Below, one piece after another: positions 20,401 through 30,792 of a DNA stretch of 64,000 bases. This DNA is from Sarcocystis neurona. Lineage: Eukaryota; Apicomplexa; Conoidasida; Eucoccidiorida; Sarcocystidae. The stretch is taken from NCBI GenBank assembly GCA_000727475.1, contig KL647309.1, forward strand, positions 2,066,289-2,130,288, in the 5' to 3' direction. The translations under genes were made by a program, and so were the position numbers. The notes under the pieces were generated by a model, which saw only the letters and a list, made by a program, of their open reading frames with translations, did not search any database and had not been told where the DNA came from. How positions within the stretch are numbered: position 1 is the stretch's first letter; each line of letters starts with the position of its first letter.

Positions 20401-23400
20401 ACTCTCGCTGCTGCAGCAGCTCCTGTTTCGGGTGCTGCGAGCACGCACGTAGGGGAGAAACACAGTAGCAGATGCGACGGCGCTCGCCACACCGACTGAG
20501 GCGCGTCTGCGTACGCGGAGGAATAGGAAGCGGTTCGTGTGGAGAGTGGTCCAAGGCGGAGAACTGTGTGGTGTCTGTACACCCGATGGAGGCAGGTAGT
20601 GGTCGGTGGTGTCTGTACACCGCAGGCAGGCAGCGAAAGGTCGAAATCGTGCACAATCCACGGAGGAAAAATCTGCGGTGTACGTACACCCCACGGCGGC
20701 GTCTGTACACCCCGCGAGAAGGACGAGCGCTGACGTGCGCGCGTTCTGCGCGTGTCCCGCGCACGTCAACGAGTACGAAGTGCCCACGCAACCCACGGAG
20801 TTCCCCGTTTCTGCAGTGTGGACCCCAAACAGTGTCGCGTGTCTGTACACGTGAGGGACAGTGGGGTGTCCGTACACCTAAGGGAGTCCTGGCTGTCCGT
20901 ACACCTGGTGGACTGTGGAGTGTCTGTACACCTCAGGGATGTCGCGTGTCTGTACATCTAAGGGACGGCCAGGTGTCCGTACACCTAAGGGAGTCCTGGC
21001 TGTCCGTACACCTGGTGGACTGCGGAGTGTCTGTACACCGTAGGGAGTGTCGTGTGTCTGTACACCAGAGAAAGTATGGGATGTCTGTACACCTACGGGA
21101 GTCTTGGGTGTCCGTACGCCTGATGGAGTGTGGAAAGCCTTCACACGTCAAAGTGTACGCCGGAGAAGGTGTGGACCACGTATATCCCCTGGGACTGTGC
21201 CGTTTGGGCAGATCTGACTGCATGTGGTGTGTGAGGACAGTCGCACGATTCTGTCGGGGTGTCTGTACACTGCAAGAAGTCTGCGGTGTCTGTACAACAG
21301 AGAAAAGCGGGGTGAGTGAACGTGTCTGTAGAAGGAACACTTACGAGGAGGAGTTTCCGGTCCTTTCCTTCGCCAGCGGCGGCATTCAAGTGGTAGTGCA
21401 GGTCGTCGGATAAATCGAAGAAGAAGCAGCTGAGAACTACTTCAACATGGGCAGCAAAGGCATTTGCTGCTGCTGCGCCGTCAGAGAGATAGAAGTACGC
21501 CTCCACAGCGTTTCCATATACCCTCCACATTTCTGCCGCATGCACCACCTCGCAGCTTCCTCTGCCCGTCCAACTGCTGCTGGTGCTGAGAAAAAAGTCC
21601 TCTTCCCCACCCACGAGAGACAGAAACAGCTGCTGCGACTTCCTTGCCAGCTCCTCCGCCCGCCACTGCTGCCACCGCTGCTGCTGCTGCAGCCGCCACT
21701 GCCGCTGCTGCTCTTGCTGCAGCAGCTGCCATCGCCGATGCTGCTCCTGCTGCAGCTGCCAACGTCGCTGCTGTTGCTGCTGCAGCTGCCAACGTCGCTG
21801 CTGTTGCTGCTGTTGCAGCTGCGACTGCCGCTGCTGCTGCTGGGATGGGCCACGTACTTCTGTTGCTGTTAAACGAAGACCAAGAGCTCCTGCTGGTCCT
21901 GTTACTGCCCTCCTCGCAGCTACGATTGCAGTAGCGGCACAGGTTCTGTTTGCTGCTGTTGCCGTTCCTGCTCTTGCTCCGGGAGCTCCTGCTTTCGGCG
22001 CTGCGCCTGCCTTTGTAACTGCTGCCGCTCCTGCTTTTGCTGCTGCTCCTGGGTGGGCTGCTGCTCCTGCGTGGGATGCTGCTCCTGCGTGGGATGCTGC
22101 TGCCACTGCTGTTCCTGCTTTCGCTGCTACTGTTGCTGCTGTGCCTGCCCGAGTTGGAACTGCTGCTTTTGCAGCTACCGCTGCTGCTAACGCTCCTCCT
22201 GTTTTTGCGATTGCAGCTGGTGGCCTCGCTGCTCCTGCTATTGCTGGTTTTACTACAGGAGCTGCTCTTGCTGCTAACGCTGCTGCTGCCTTCCCTGGTG
22301 CAGCTGTTCCTCCCTTTGCTGATGGCGCTGCTGCCTTTGCAGCTGACTCTCCTGCCTTTGCAACTGACCGTCCTGCCACCTTCGCTGTTACTCCCACTGG
22401 AGTTCCTGCCTTTGCTGCTGACGTTGCAACTTTTGCAGCTATTGTTGCTGTTGCCCCCGCTGGTACTGCGGTTCCGGCCTTTGCTGCTGGTGCTGCCGCC
22501 TTTGCTGCAATCGCTGCTTTTGCTCCTGTTGCTGCTGCTGCCCCCGCTGTTGCTGCTGCTGCTGCTCTAACTGTCACTGCCGCTGCTGTTCCTGCCTTTG
22601 CTGCTGCTGCTGCGTTTGCTGGAATTGCCGGTTTTGCTGCGACTGCCGCTTTTGCTGCGACTGCCGCTTTCGCTGCGACTGCCGCTTTCGCTGCGACTGC
22701 CGCTTTCGCTGCGACTGCCGCTTTCGCTGTTACTGCTGCTGCTGTTCCTGCCTTCGCTACTGGTGCTGCCGCCTTTGCTGCGACTGCTGCTTTTGCTCCT
22801 GTTTCTGCTGCTGCTCTCGCTGCTACTGCTGATCTAGCTGTTACTGCTGCTGCTGCTGCTGTTCCTGCCTTTCCTGCTGGTGCTGCCGCTTTTGCTGCGA
22901 CTGCTGCTTTTGCTCCTGCTGCTGCTGCTGTTCCTGCCTTTCCTGCTGGTGCTGCCGCCGTTGCTGCGACTGCTGCTATTGCTGCTGTTGAGCTCGCTGG
23001 TGCTGCTACTATTGTCCGCGTCTTTGCCGCTGGTGCTGCTGTTTTTGCTGCAGCAGCTCCTGCTGCTGTTATTGCTGCTGCTGCTGCTTTCGCCGTTGCT
23101 GCTACAGCTGGCCCTGCCTTTGCTGCTAGTGCTGCTGACTTCGCTGCCACTGCTGCTTTTGCTGCTATTGCTGCTGCTTTCGCTGTTGCTGCAACACCTG
23201 TTCCTCCTCCTGCCTTTGCTGCTGGTGCCGCTGCTCTTGCTGCAGAAGCTGCCGCTGCCTTCGCTGTTGCCGCTACAGCAGTTCCTCCTCCTGCCGTTGC
23301 TGCTGGGGCTGCTGCTTTAGCTGCCGCTGCTGCTGGTGTCTTTGCTGTCAGGGAAGCTGGCGCGCGCTTCGCTGCCATCTGTATTAGCGCCCCACCTTCT

Positions 23401-23933
23401 TCTTTCACCGTTTCCTCTTCTTCACTTTCCCAGGCTTCGTCTGCAAGTGCTGGTCGCTGCCGCGCAACGCGCGTAAGTTGCTGAAGCCCCGACGAGGCGG
23501 CAGTGTCGGCAGCAGCAACGGAGGACGTCGGTGTGGCGTAGGAGAACGAGAGAAAAAACGCCAAAAACCGTTCGGTCTGCTGCCGCTGTCGCAGCAACCC
23601 CTCGGCGGCTGCTGCCGCTGCCGCCCCGGCTCCTGCTTTGCCGCTGCTGCTGCTGCTACTTGCTGAAGCTCCGGCTGTCCCAGAGGCAGCGCGAAGCGAC
23701 TCAAGAAAAATTCCCGTGCTGCGCCAGAAGGAAAACGAAAAAGCGACAACACGACAGCAGCTTCCCACGCTGGCAGCAGCAACAGCAGCACACCACCGCG
23801 GCGGAGGACCGCGCGACGCAGCAGCAACCAGACGAAACAGAGACCGCGGTCTTCTTCTTCTTCCATAATTTCCTTTCCTACCTGTCTGCAGTGAAAAGCC
23901 AGCCCACTTCCAGAAGGCTTCAAACCTCTTCAT
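17205..23933 (-). CDS. unrecognised multi-exon gene with Ala/Lys repeat domain
   Basis: Proposed exons in transcript order are 23933-23882, 23718-23660, 23480-21345, 20185-19949, one or two unresolved near 19660-19330, 18993-18904, 18092-17918 and 17401-17205 (stop). Phases match at all joins between resolved neighbours. The N-terminus reads MKRFEAFWKWAGFSLQT then REFFLSRFALPLGQPELQQ. The large exon has an acidic patch (ESEEEETVKEE), about 480 residues of AKAAVAA-type repeats, Gln/Arg/Trp repeats (QQRRWQLQQ) and a mixed-composition end (AEMWRVYGNAVEAYFYLSD). Later exons give EVLKLDKQRRIELVKQGK and LTLSEYSLKEKKGSLLLRLD, which look like folded protein. No family was recognised. The Ala/Lys domain resembles linker-histone tails in composition only. 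The intron 20186-21344 carries the 27-bp minisatellite. Confidence 0.5.
17918..18092 (-). CDS. 58-codon exon (TLSEYSLKEKKGSLLLRLD...)
   Basis: Acceptor TTTTCAACAG and donor CGAG|GTAGGC, entering in phase 0 and leaving in phase 1. The composition is ordinary. It matches the phase of the exons on either side. Confidence 0.55.
18904..18993 (-). CDS. 30-codon exon (EVLKLDKQRRIELVKQGK...)
   Basis: Acceptor GCTTCTTAG and donor GAG|GTAACT. Only phase 0 is open, and it gives a mixed-composition helical peptide with no triplet-repeat bias, unlike the CTG-rich surroundings. Confidence 0.6.
19949..20185 (-). CDS. 79-codon Glu/Ala-rich exon
   Basis: Acceptor AACTGCGCAG and donor AAGCAG|GTACGT, phase 0 on both sides. 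The peptide runs EEEEASETAG, then Gly/Ala/Thr-rich, then RTAALRLRRKAKQ. A plus-strand Ala-rich frame overlaps it but lacks such clean splice sites. Confidence 0.5.
20677..20690. repeat. perfect palindrome GGTGTACGTACACC
   Basis: A self-complementary 14-mer, identical to the sites at 2145 and 10714, at the edge of the minisatellite field. Confidence 0.9.
20839..21120. repeat. 27-bp minisatellite, 11 units, each with GTGTCYGTACACC
   Basis: Unit starts fall at 20839, 20866, 20893, 20920, 20946, 20973, 21000, 21027, 21054, 21081 and 21108. Steps are 27 except one of 26. The conserved 13 bases are a near-palindrome and the other 14 vary, with GGGAGTCYTGG and TGGTGGACTG sub-motifs. Scattered copies extend the field to 20571-21298. 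It lies in an intron of the minus-strand gene. Confidence 0.92.
21345..23480 (-). CDS. large Ala/Lys-repeat exon of the unrecognised gene
   Basis: Exactly 712 codons lie between acceptor GGGCTTCAG and a consensus donor CTCCTC|GTAAGT. (GCN) alanine codons are interspersed with Lys, Val, Gly and Thr. Five near-identical 18-bp units coding AKAAVA lie around 22640-22740. Reading past the donor runs into the CTDT-type minisatellite frame and a later stop, which supports the splice. Confidence 0.6.
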
Positions 23934-24019
23934 GAAAGAGAAGAGAAAAGAGAAAGCACGTAGTTCTTCTCTCTGTCCCTCTCTCTCTGCCCTTCTTGGA
24001 TCCTGCTGTCTAAACTCTC

Positions 24020-24260
24020 CTTCTCTTTTGCTACATATATACACGTATATACTCTTCTACAGAGCTGTCCTATATTATCTCTCTCTCTATACATATATCC
24101 ATGTAGACATATTCTTGTGCAGGGCTTCCCTATATTCTCTGTTTGTCTCTCTCTCCATATATATATATATATACGTAGATATAGATATATACATATATAT
24201 AGAGAGGCAGACAAACACACACATACACCTATATGTACATATTTATGTATGTGAAGATAG
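24020..24260. repeat. TATATA/CATATA microsatellite
   Basis: Degenerate dinucleotide-rich block between the unrecognised gene and the next minus-strand locus. Confidence 0.8.
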
Positions 24261-24389
24261 AGACAGGAACTTTCATATTTGCAGCAGCGAGAGAAATATG
24301 CACATTTACAGAGGGAGTTCCTTATGCCGTGACGCTTCTCACAGACGTGTCTGTCCCTCTATCGCCCTTTTGAATGAAGAAATACGTAC

Positions 24390-24507
24390 CGCCTTCCATC
24401 TGTTGCCGTTTGCATGTATGGAGGAGATACGCACTGCCCACTGCATGGTAGACAACGTAGAATCTACGCCGCTAATAAATGAAAGATATGCCCCCCTTCC
24501 GCTGTCC
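24390..24507 (-). CDS. candidate 3' exon of the 24755-26875 gene
   Basis: If the donor GAGTC|GTAAGT at 24758 is used, a following exon must enter after two bases of a codon. A stretch from CATGAG| to GCG|GTACGT fits and reads AYLSFISGVDSTLSTMQWAV, ordinary composition without triplet bias. The acceptor lacks an adjacent pyrimidine tract, so support is weak. Confidence 0.2.
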
Positions 24508-24754
24508 CTCATGACACGTACTTTCCCACCCTCATCTAAACCGAAGAGAGAGACTGGAGAGACAGCGGAAATACTCATAAGCACGTACGCACACATATAT
24601 ACATGTGTGTATATCCTAGGTGGAGACGGCGAGACACGGTTGCCAAATATGCAAAGGCAGTCTGGACTGCACGGATTAGGAGGAGGAAGAATATTTTGGT
24701 AGAGAAAGGAAGAGACACGTGTCTCTTCACGCGTCTCTGCGTGGCAGCAGAAAC

Positions 24755-26875
24755 TTACGACTCGGAGTCTGCGGCACTGCCAGCTGCTGGTCGAAATGCC
24801 GCGTCGACATGGGCTTCATAGTCGCGAAGCAGCAGCTGCTGTTCGGCAGCAAGATGCGCTTCTTCTTCTTCGACGGCAGCAGCGGCGACCACCGCAGCAG
24901 CACGGCCGACGCGTCGCAGCTCTTCTTCTTCCTCCTCGTCGTCTACCTCGAGTTCGTTGAGCCGCTGCCCTTCCTGCTGCTGCTGCGATTTCTCTCCTGC
25001 TGCAGACAGCGCGTGCGTGCCGTGTCTGCTGCTGCTGCCGACCCCCACTCCTCCTGCAGGAAGCTTCGCCGCTGCTGCATGTGCGCCTGCTTCCCCTGCC
25101 GCCGCCGCAGAGGCGGAAGCAGCTGCCGCGCACGCCGTCGCCTCAGCAGCAGCAGCTGCTGCAGCAGCTGCAGCAGCCGTCGCAGCAGCTGGCTTCCTCT
25201 TCCACGCCAGAACGCGATGCAGCCTCGTGCACTCCCACTCGAGTGTGCCTCTCACTTCACCCCACACGCTCTCCCCAAGCACTACCGTTTGCTGCTGCTG
25301 TTGTTGAAGTAATACTGCTGCTGCATGCCGCAGAAATCCTGCACCAGCTCCCCCTTCCGCATGAGCTGCTGTTCCTCCTCTGCCGCCAAAGGCAAAATTC
25401 GCACTTCCTCCTTCTCCTCCTGTGCCCACGCCTGCCCCGCTGTGCCCCGCGCCGTGATGCTGCTGCTGCTGCATCTGCCGCCTGCCTCGCTCGCTAGCAG
25501 CAGCAGCAAAAGAAAGGATGGTAGTAGCGCTCCCGCCTGCTGTTCTTCCTGCTGTTGACGACAGCATGTCCTGCGGGTGCAGCCCGTGCAAACGCAAGTG
25601 CTGCAGCCCTCTGGGATGATGACTCTGCCGTTGCAGTCCTCCTCTGTGCGTCTGCTGCTGCAGCAGCAGTCCTCCTCTTCCCGCTCCTCGTCCGTCCTCT
25701 GCAGCAGTTCCCAGACGCGCGATCGCTATGCCTTCGCCACGAGAATGCGCCGTACGTGCTGCTGCTGCTGCTGCTGCCGCTGCCTCGTGACCTGCAGTGG
25801 CAGCAGCTCTGCCGCCCCCAGCACCACCAGCAGCTTCTCCATCTCTCTCCGCCCGTGCCACGCCGAAGCCGGCACGGGACTGCGCGGCTCCTGCCCGCAG
25901 CTGCCGCTGTCGCTGCTGCTGCTCTTCCAGCTCCGCATCGTCAAACTCAAACTCCGCATCCAGACTCTCTTCCCTTTGCTGCTGCTGTTGCGGCTGCTGT
26001 TGCGGCTGCTGTTGCTGCTGCTGTTGCTGCTGCTGCTGTTGCTGCTGCTCCTGTTGCTGCTGCTCCTGTTGCTGCTGCTGCTGTTGCAGAGGCGTCGTGA
26101 ATCGTGCCTTACTATCGTCTCGCGAGGGGAGCTGCTGCGCGCCCCCGCCGCTGCGTCTCCTCCCACGTACGTCTTGCTGCTCGGGCTGCTGCCTCTTGGC
26201 GGGTACTTTTCGTGCTACTCCTGCTCTTGTCCCGTTCTGCTGCTGCTCTTTCTTCCCCTTTTCTTCTGCTACCGCTGCCTTCTTCGATCCCAGTTCTACG
26301 GGCCCACCTTTCCGCTGCACTACTTCGGCCACCGCCTCTCGACCTCCGTCCGTTCTTCCTCTGCCTTCTGCTGGAGCTACTCTCTGCAAACCTACACCGT
26401 TTACCGCTACTCCTGCTTCTGTTCTTGTCGCAGCGCTGCTCTCTCCGGCTGCTGCCGTTGCTGACTTCTCGCCTCTTCCTTTGAACTGGCTCTTCCCAGA
26501 TCCTGCTGCTACGAGGGCACCCTCACCACTCCCATCCCCCAATTTTTTTCTCTTGCGGAGCGTCTCAGTCTCTCCCTGCTGCCGCTGCTGCTGTCTCTGC
26601 AAAGGCTGTTTCTTCCCTACCGTCTTCTGAAGCGTCGCAACAGCAGCCGCCTCTCCTCCTCCGCTGCTGCCGTCGACCTTTGGTGCAGCAGCAGAATCAA
26701 CAACACCACTTGAAGTACGACCGGCGGCACCGACAGCGGACCCAACAGTGTTGACAGCAGAACCTGCAGCAATGACAGCCACGTCAGCACCGCCTCTGCT
26801 TTTCATCTGTTGCCGCTGCGGTCGCTGCTGCTGCTGCTGTTGCGGGAGCAGTGCCTTTCTCTGCGTCTTCGGCAT
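24755..26875 (-). CDS. unrecognised basic, Gln/Ala-rich protein
   Basis: ATG in a favourable context (CAAAATG) starts MPKTQRKALLPQQQQQQ. The body is basic and low-complexity, with a long Gln tract (about 26090-25980), an acidic spacer (EFEFDDAELEEQQQ), Ala-rich segments and one mixed block, LGESVWGEVRGTLEWECTRL, that looks structured. A second acidic patch (NELEVDDEEEEEE) and RDYEAHVDAAFRP lie near the end. The frame stops at 24755, but that TAA lies inside a consensus GTAAGT donor, so the true gene may splice onward to the left. It is in frame with the locus upstream, but a Cys/Ser/Leu-rich stretch between them looks non-coding. No family was recognised. Confidence 0.4.
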   Translation of the reverse strand: MPKTQRKALLPQQQQQQRPQRQQMKSRGGADVAVIAAGSAVNTVGSAVGAAGRTSSGVVDSAAAPKVDGSSGGGEAAAVATLQKTVGKKQPLQRQQQRQQGETETLRKRKKLGDGSGEGALVAAGSGKSQFKGRGEKSATAAAGESSAATRTEAGVAVNGVGLQRVAPAEGRGRTDGGREAVAEVVQRKGGPVELGSKKAAVAEEKGKKEQQQNGTRAGVARKVPAKRQQPEQQDVRGRRRSGGGAQQLPSRDDSKARFTTPLQQQQQQQEQQQQEQQQQQQQQQQQQQQPQQQPQQQQQREESLDAEFEFDDAELEEQQQRQRQLRAGAAQSRAGFGVARAERDGEAAGGAGGGRAAATAGHEAAAAAAAAARTAHSRGEGIAIARLGTAAEDGRGAGRGGLLLQQQTHRGGLQRQSHHPRGLQHLRLHGLHPQDMLSSTAGRTAGGSATTILSFAAAASERGRRQMQQQQHHGAGHSGAGVGTGGEGGSANFAFGGRGGTAAHAEGGAGAGFLRHAAAVLLQQQQQQTVVLGESVWGEVRGTLEWECTRLHRVLAWKRKPAAATAAAAAAAAAAAEATACAAAASASAAAAGEAGAHAAAAKLPAGGVGVGSSSRHGTHALSAAGEKSQQQQEGQRLNELEVDDEEEEEELRRVGRAAAVVAAAAVEEEEAHLAAEQQLLLRDYEAHVDAAFRPAAGSAADSES

Positions 26876-27299
26876 TTTGGTCTTCTTTCTCTTCCTTCTG
26901 AAGGGCACCAGGATGCAGTATTTGCATCCGCAGGAGTCGTTGCAGCCTCGCAACAGAAGCGCCGAGGAGCGCGTGAAGCAGCCCGCAGCAGCAGCGAGAA
27001 CAGCGGCAGTGCAGCAACAAGACGGCAGACCGAGTCCCCGCAGCGTCAAAGAGAAGGGGCCGCGTCTCCGTATAAACGTAACTGACTGCAGCTCTCCAGC
27101 ACACCAGAACTGATAGGGATAGAGAGCGGGAACCCCTGGGGCAGCCCAGTATATCCTGTTGCTGCAGCAAATGCTGCTGCTGCTGCTTCCCAAGCTCTCA
27201 CTGCTGTGACTCCACCTTGGATTGAAAATGATGCTGCTGTTGTGGCGTCTGTTACAGTACGATGACGCGTCAGGGAAATAAGAACTGGTGGCCAGACGG
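26876..27299. other. open but non-coding-like spacer
   Basis: This segment is in frame with both flanking loci on minus but rich in Cys, Ser, Leu and rare combinations. Two other minus frames are equally open. It is probably an intron or intergenic. Confidence 0.35.
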
Positions 27300-28708
27300 T
27301 GCTGCTGCTGCAAAACCCCCTCTGCTACCGACGCAAGGTACGGATACATTCTTCCATACGTATGCAGCAGCCGCACTTGCTGCTGCAGCAGCCACCGACG
27401 CTGCACCCTGCTCTGCTGCTGCTGCTGCCGTGTTGCTGTTGCTTCTCCATCGCCTCGTTTCGCTACTACTGAAGATGCCCCTTTTTCCTGACCACCGGGT
27501 TTCTGCTGCTGCTGCGACTGCTGCGTCACCTGCTCCTGCTGCTGTGACTGATGTGAGGTTTCCTTCTGCTGCTGCTGCTGTTGCTGCGTGCTCTGCTGCT
27601 GTTCCTGCGTGCTTTGTTGCCGTTGCTCGGTGCTTTGTTGCTGTTGCTGGGTGCTTTGCTGCTGTTGAGGCGCGTTTTGCTGCTGTTGCGGCGTGCTTTG
27701 CTGCTGTTGCTGCTGCTGGACGTGAGCCTGCTGGGCCTGCACCAGCTCGCGCCCGAGCTGCATCCGCGAAAGCTGGAGCTGCTGCAGCTGCATGCACGCG
27801 TGGTGTCGCTGCCGCTGCTGCCGTAGCTGCGCCTCTGTCGCTGCCGCGTGTAGCCAGTACGAGCAGCAGTCCAGACGCAGAGAGTATTCTACTTGCAGCA
27901 GCTCCTGCTGCAGCATTGCTGGCAGGAGCTCCTTCCACCACGGCGCAGCAGCAGCACGAGCGGCAGCGAAGGCCAGCTCTGCAGCCGCAGCAGCATCGGC
28001 ACGGTGCTCTGCCTTATCAGTTCCGTCCGCTGCTGGAGCAGCAGAAGCAGCAGAAGACGCACCACGAGCATAGCAAGAAAGTGCAGGTGCCCCAGCAGCG
28101 GCAGACGGCCAGAGACGCGCAGCAGCAGCAGCAGGCAGCAACCCGGCGGCAGCAGCAGTGGACGGCGATATTCCTGCTGCGGCAACAAACGACAACATTC
28201 CCGGTGATGAAGGAAACGGCAGCATCTTACCGCCACCTGCGGCACCAGCACCCACTGCTAAAGTGGGCGTGTCCCTACCTGCAGCGGTCGTAGAAAAAGA
28301 ACGAAAGGCAGCAAAAGCCCTCACGTGCGCTGCTGGTTCACGAAGAAGAGCCGATGCAGGAAAACGACCAGCAGCAGGAGCTGAAGGCTGCATGCGCCTA
28401 GCTACGGCAAGTGAAGCTGCAGAAGGGTACCGGTGAGTCGGTCGAAGATGACGTGGAGAAAGAGCAGCAGGTGAGACTCTACGATTTGCAGGAGCAGCAT
28501 CAGGTGGAACTTGCCAACGCGCACCGGCAGCAGCAGCAGCACGAGCAGCTGCAGGGGGGACCGAAGCAGTTGCAGGAGCAACAGGAGGAAAAGGAGGCAG
28601 CGCCCTCCTTGGAACAGCAGCAGCTCCAAAGGCCGAGGACCGTGACCCCGTGGTATACGATAATGACCGAAGAAAAGCGTTGTTAAGGGCAGCAGCACGA
28701 GTCGCCAT
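27300..28708 (-). CDS. unrecognised Gln-rich protein with a presequence-like N-terminus
   Basis: The start at 28708 gives MATRAAALNNAFLRSLSYTT, which has the Arg/Ser/Ala make-up of a mitochondrial presequence. A second stretch, RAFAAFRSFSTTAAGRD, has the same character. A mixed block (PWWKELLPAMLQQELLQVEY) leads into a Gln/Ser/Thr repeat coiled region (about 27800-27500) and then RLLHTYGRMYPYLASVAEG. Upstream codons to about 29035 are TGC-repeat sequence and probably non-coding. The 3' end is not resolved: the frame stays open into the next locus. Targeting is inference. Confidence 0.35.
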
Positions 28709-29049
28709 CTCTCTCCCTTCCTGCGCCCTCGCAGTAGCAGCAGGATGGGCAAATGTGCCCCCAGCAGCGGCAAGTCTTTCAGATGCGGTGGTAGGCCTGA
28801 AGTGAGCTGCAGCGGAGGCCAGTGGAAGTAGAAAAGCAGCCACTCCTCTTCCAGCGCCGAAGACCGTTAAAGCGTCTGCAGCAGGCACGGGCAGTCCCCA
28901 CAGCAGCAATGACAACAGGAAGCAGCAAGAGTGGCAGCCGTAAAAAAAAATTGCGCTTGCGCCACCAAGAGCAACAGCAACAGCAACAACAAAAGCAGCA
29001 ACAGCAGCAGCAAAACCACCAGCAGCACGAAACAATCATCCCCCACCCT

Positions 29050-29311
29050 GCTTTAGTCCCTCACTTGTGAACTCGCCCTTTTTTGAACTCGCCCAGCCAC
29101 CTGGACGTTTTGTTGCTGTTGCTGCAGCAAGAGCATGAAGCGTGTTTAGATCTACTCACACGTAATTCTTCGACTGCACTCCTGCTGCCGCATGAACGAA
29201 GGCAACGCGCAGGCACACACTGTTGCCGGCAGAAAGCTGCCGGGACATGCACGCGTTTGATACGCTGCTGGCGTTGTGCTGTCTTTCCTGTTTCTGCTGC
29301 TGTTGCTGCTG
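29050..29311. other. intergenic, nothing recognised
   Basis: Short CTG/CAG runs but no convincing coding frame. Confidence 0.4.
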
Positions 29312-29652
29312 CTATCGAGCTGGTACGTAAGACAACTTGCAGGTTTGAACTCGTGTTCGAAGATACAGCAACGCCACAGTAAAAAAGAGCGCAGCCCCAA
29401 TGCCATCGCTCGAAAAAACAGCGGGGAAAAGCACTTCAGTCTTCTCGACAGGAACGGGATTCATGTGCGATGCACCTTCGCACTGCCCCCGGCTAAGTGC
29501 TTCTGCGGCAGAAACGAAGCCGCGGCTCTCGCCGCCACCAGTGCCACCCTCCACACAGAGTCTCGGGAGCAGCGTACGGCAATCCCGTTCCTCCCCGCAG
29601 TCTACGCAACAGAGATTCACTCGGATAGGATGTTCTGCATGCACGGCAACCC
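29312..29652 (-). CDS. candidate 3' exon of the giant Gln/Ala-rich gene
   Basis: The acceptor follows a pyrimidine tract (TTTTTCTTCTCAAAG) and enters in phase 1, exactly what the donor CCAG|GTGGGT at 30800 requires. The peptide is Cys-containing and non-repetitive (HPIRVNLCCVDCGEERDC) and ends after a hydrophobic stretch (IGAALFFTVALLYL). A plus-strand frame of similar length overlaps, so strand choice is uncertain. Confidence 0.3.
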
Positions 29653-30792
29653 CTTTGAGAAGAAAAACAACGGCCACATGCATATGACAATCTGCTGGAC
29701 TAACGGAACGACGCTCAACTGTCCACACGCACTTCTACTACGTACGCACGCTGCATGCAAGCATCACTCCGTAACTCAGTACACACACATATCAAAGTAC
29801 ACACGACCACGAATATCCTTCCACCGTCCATACAACCGTCCACGCGTGTGTCTCCGCCGCACTGCAGAGCCTCCTGTTGGAGTGGTGGCCAACAGCCTGT
29901 AGCGGTAGACCCCTCCTGCAGTTCCTCTACTACATACACGCAGAGTCCACACATCGGCGCAGACTCTCGCTCGTGCGGAGACCTGGGCGTAAGCATGCAG
30001 ACATATCAGTCAATATATGCATGTTGCCGCACCACGTAGCGGACCCTGCACAACGTTTCTGTGTATGGCTGGCGCACACACATATGCACGCATGTGTAGA
30101 CATTTGTACGCCTTTTCTTCTACGAAAAATTGGGCCACGCAACGAAACGTCGCGGACGCGCAGGAGCCACGCGTACGCTGCTGTTGCTCCTGCACACACG
30201 GGACGGTAGACCGCCCTCTGCGACATCGCCGCTCACTTATGGACGACACAAGGGGCAGCAGCTGGACGCCTGTACTGCCGTTAATGAACCTGTGTAAAAG
30301 GTTCCGAACTTACGGACACAGAAATCGATCAACGTGTCTACATACACATATACACAGATATGTTTTTGTATACGCAGACGGAAGAAAAGACAAGACCCTT
30401 CCAGGTATATATATAGATATGGTGTACATATATACAGTGTGCATATATAGAGTGTACACATATAGTATGTAGAGAGAGTATGTACACGTAGCATACATAG
30501 CGGCATACTATATATATATGTATATATACTACGTATATCCTACATATATGGACTAAATATATGTATATATGTATATATACATATATTGTGTATGTAAGTA
30601 TGTACACATATGTATATGTGTCGGTGCCGCGTAAGCGCGGGAAGGAACCCAAATCTGTGGACGTGTACGCATATAGACATATGCACAGAGAGAGTGTGCG
30701 AGGAGGAACAGCCATATATACAGAGGGATACATACAGAGAAAAGGAGACTAAAGGACGAGGCACTTATATATTGACGGGTAGGCAAGAGAAA
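29653..30792. other. intron or intergenic with CATATA repeat
   Basis: The region contains a TATA/CATATA block (30330-30640). No conserved coding frame was recognised. Confidence 0.45.

Noticed and set aside
20839..21120. CRISPR-like appearance of the 27-bp array (13 constant, 14 variable bases)
   Set aside because: Eukaryotic intron context, repeat far too short, variable parts related to one another, no cas genes.
21583..23484. Plus-strand 633-codon Ala/Phe/Val ORF
   Set aside because: Reverse-complement shadow of the Ala/Lys repeat exon; the minus frame has Lys, acidic patches and valid splice sites.
29276..29902. Plus-strand 208-codon ORF with mixed composition
   Set aside because: Cannot be excluded, but the overlapping minus frame has a phase-matched acceptor to the giant gene; no recognisable domain on either strand, so it was not called.
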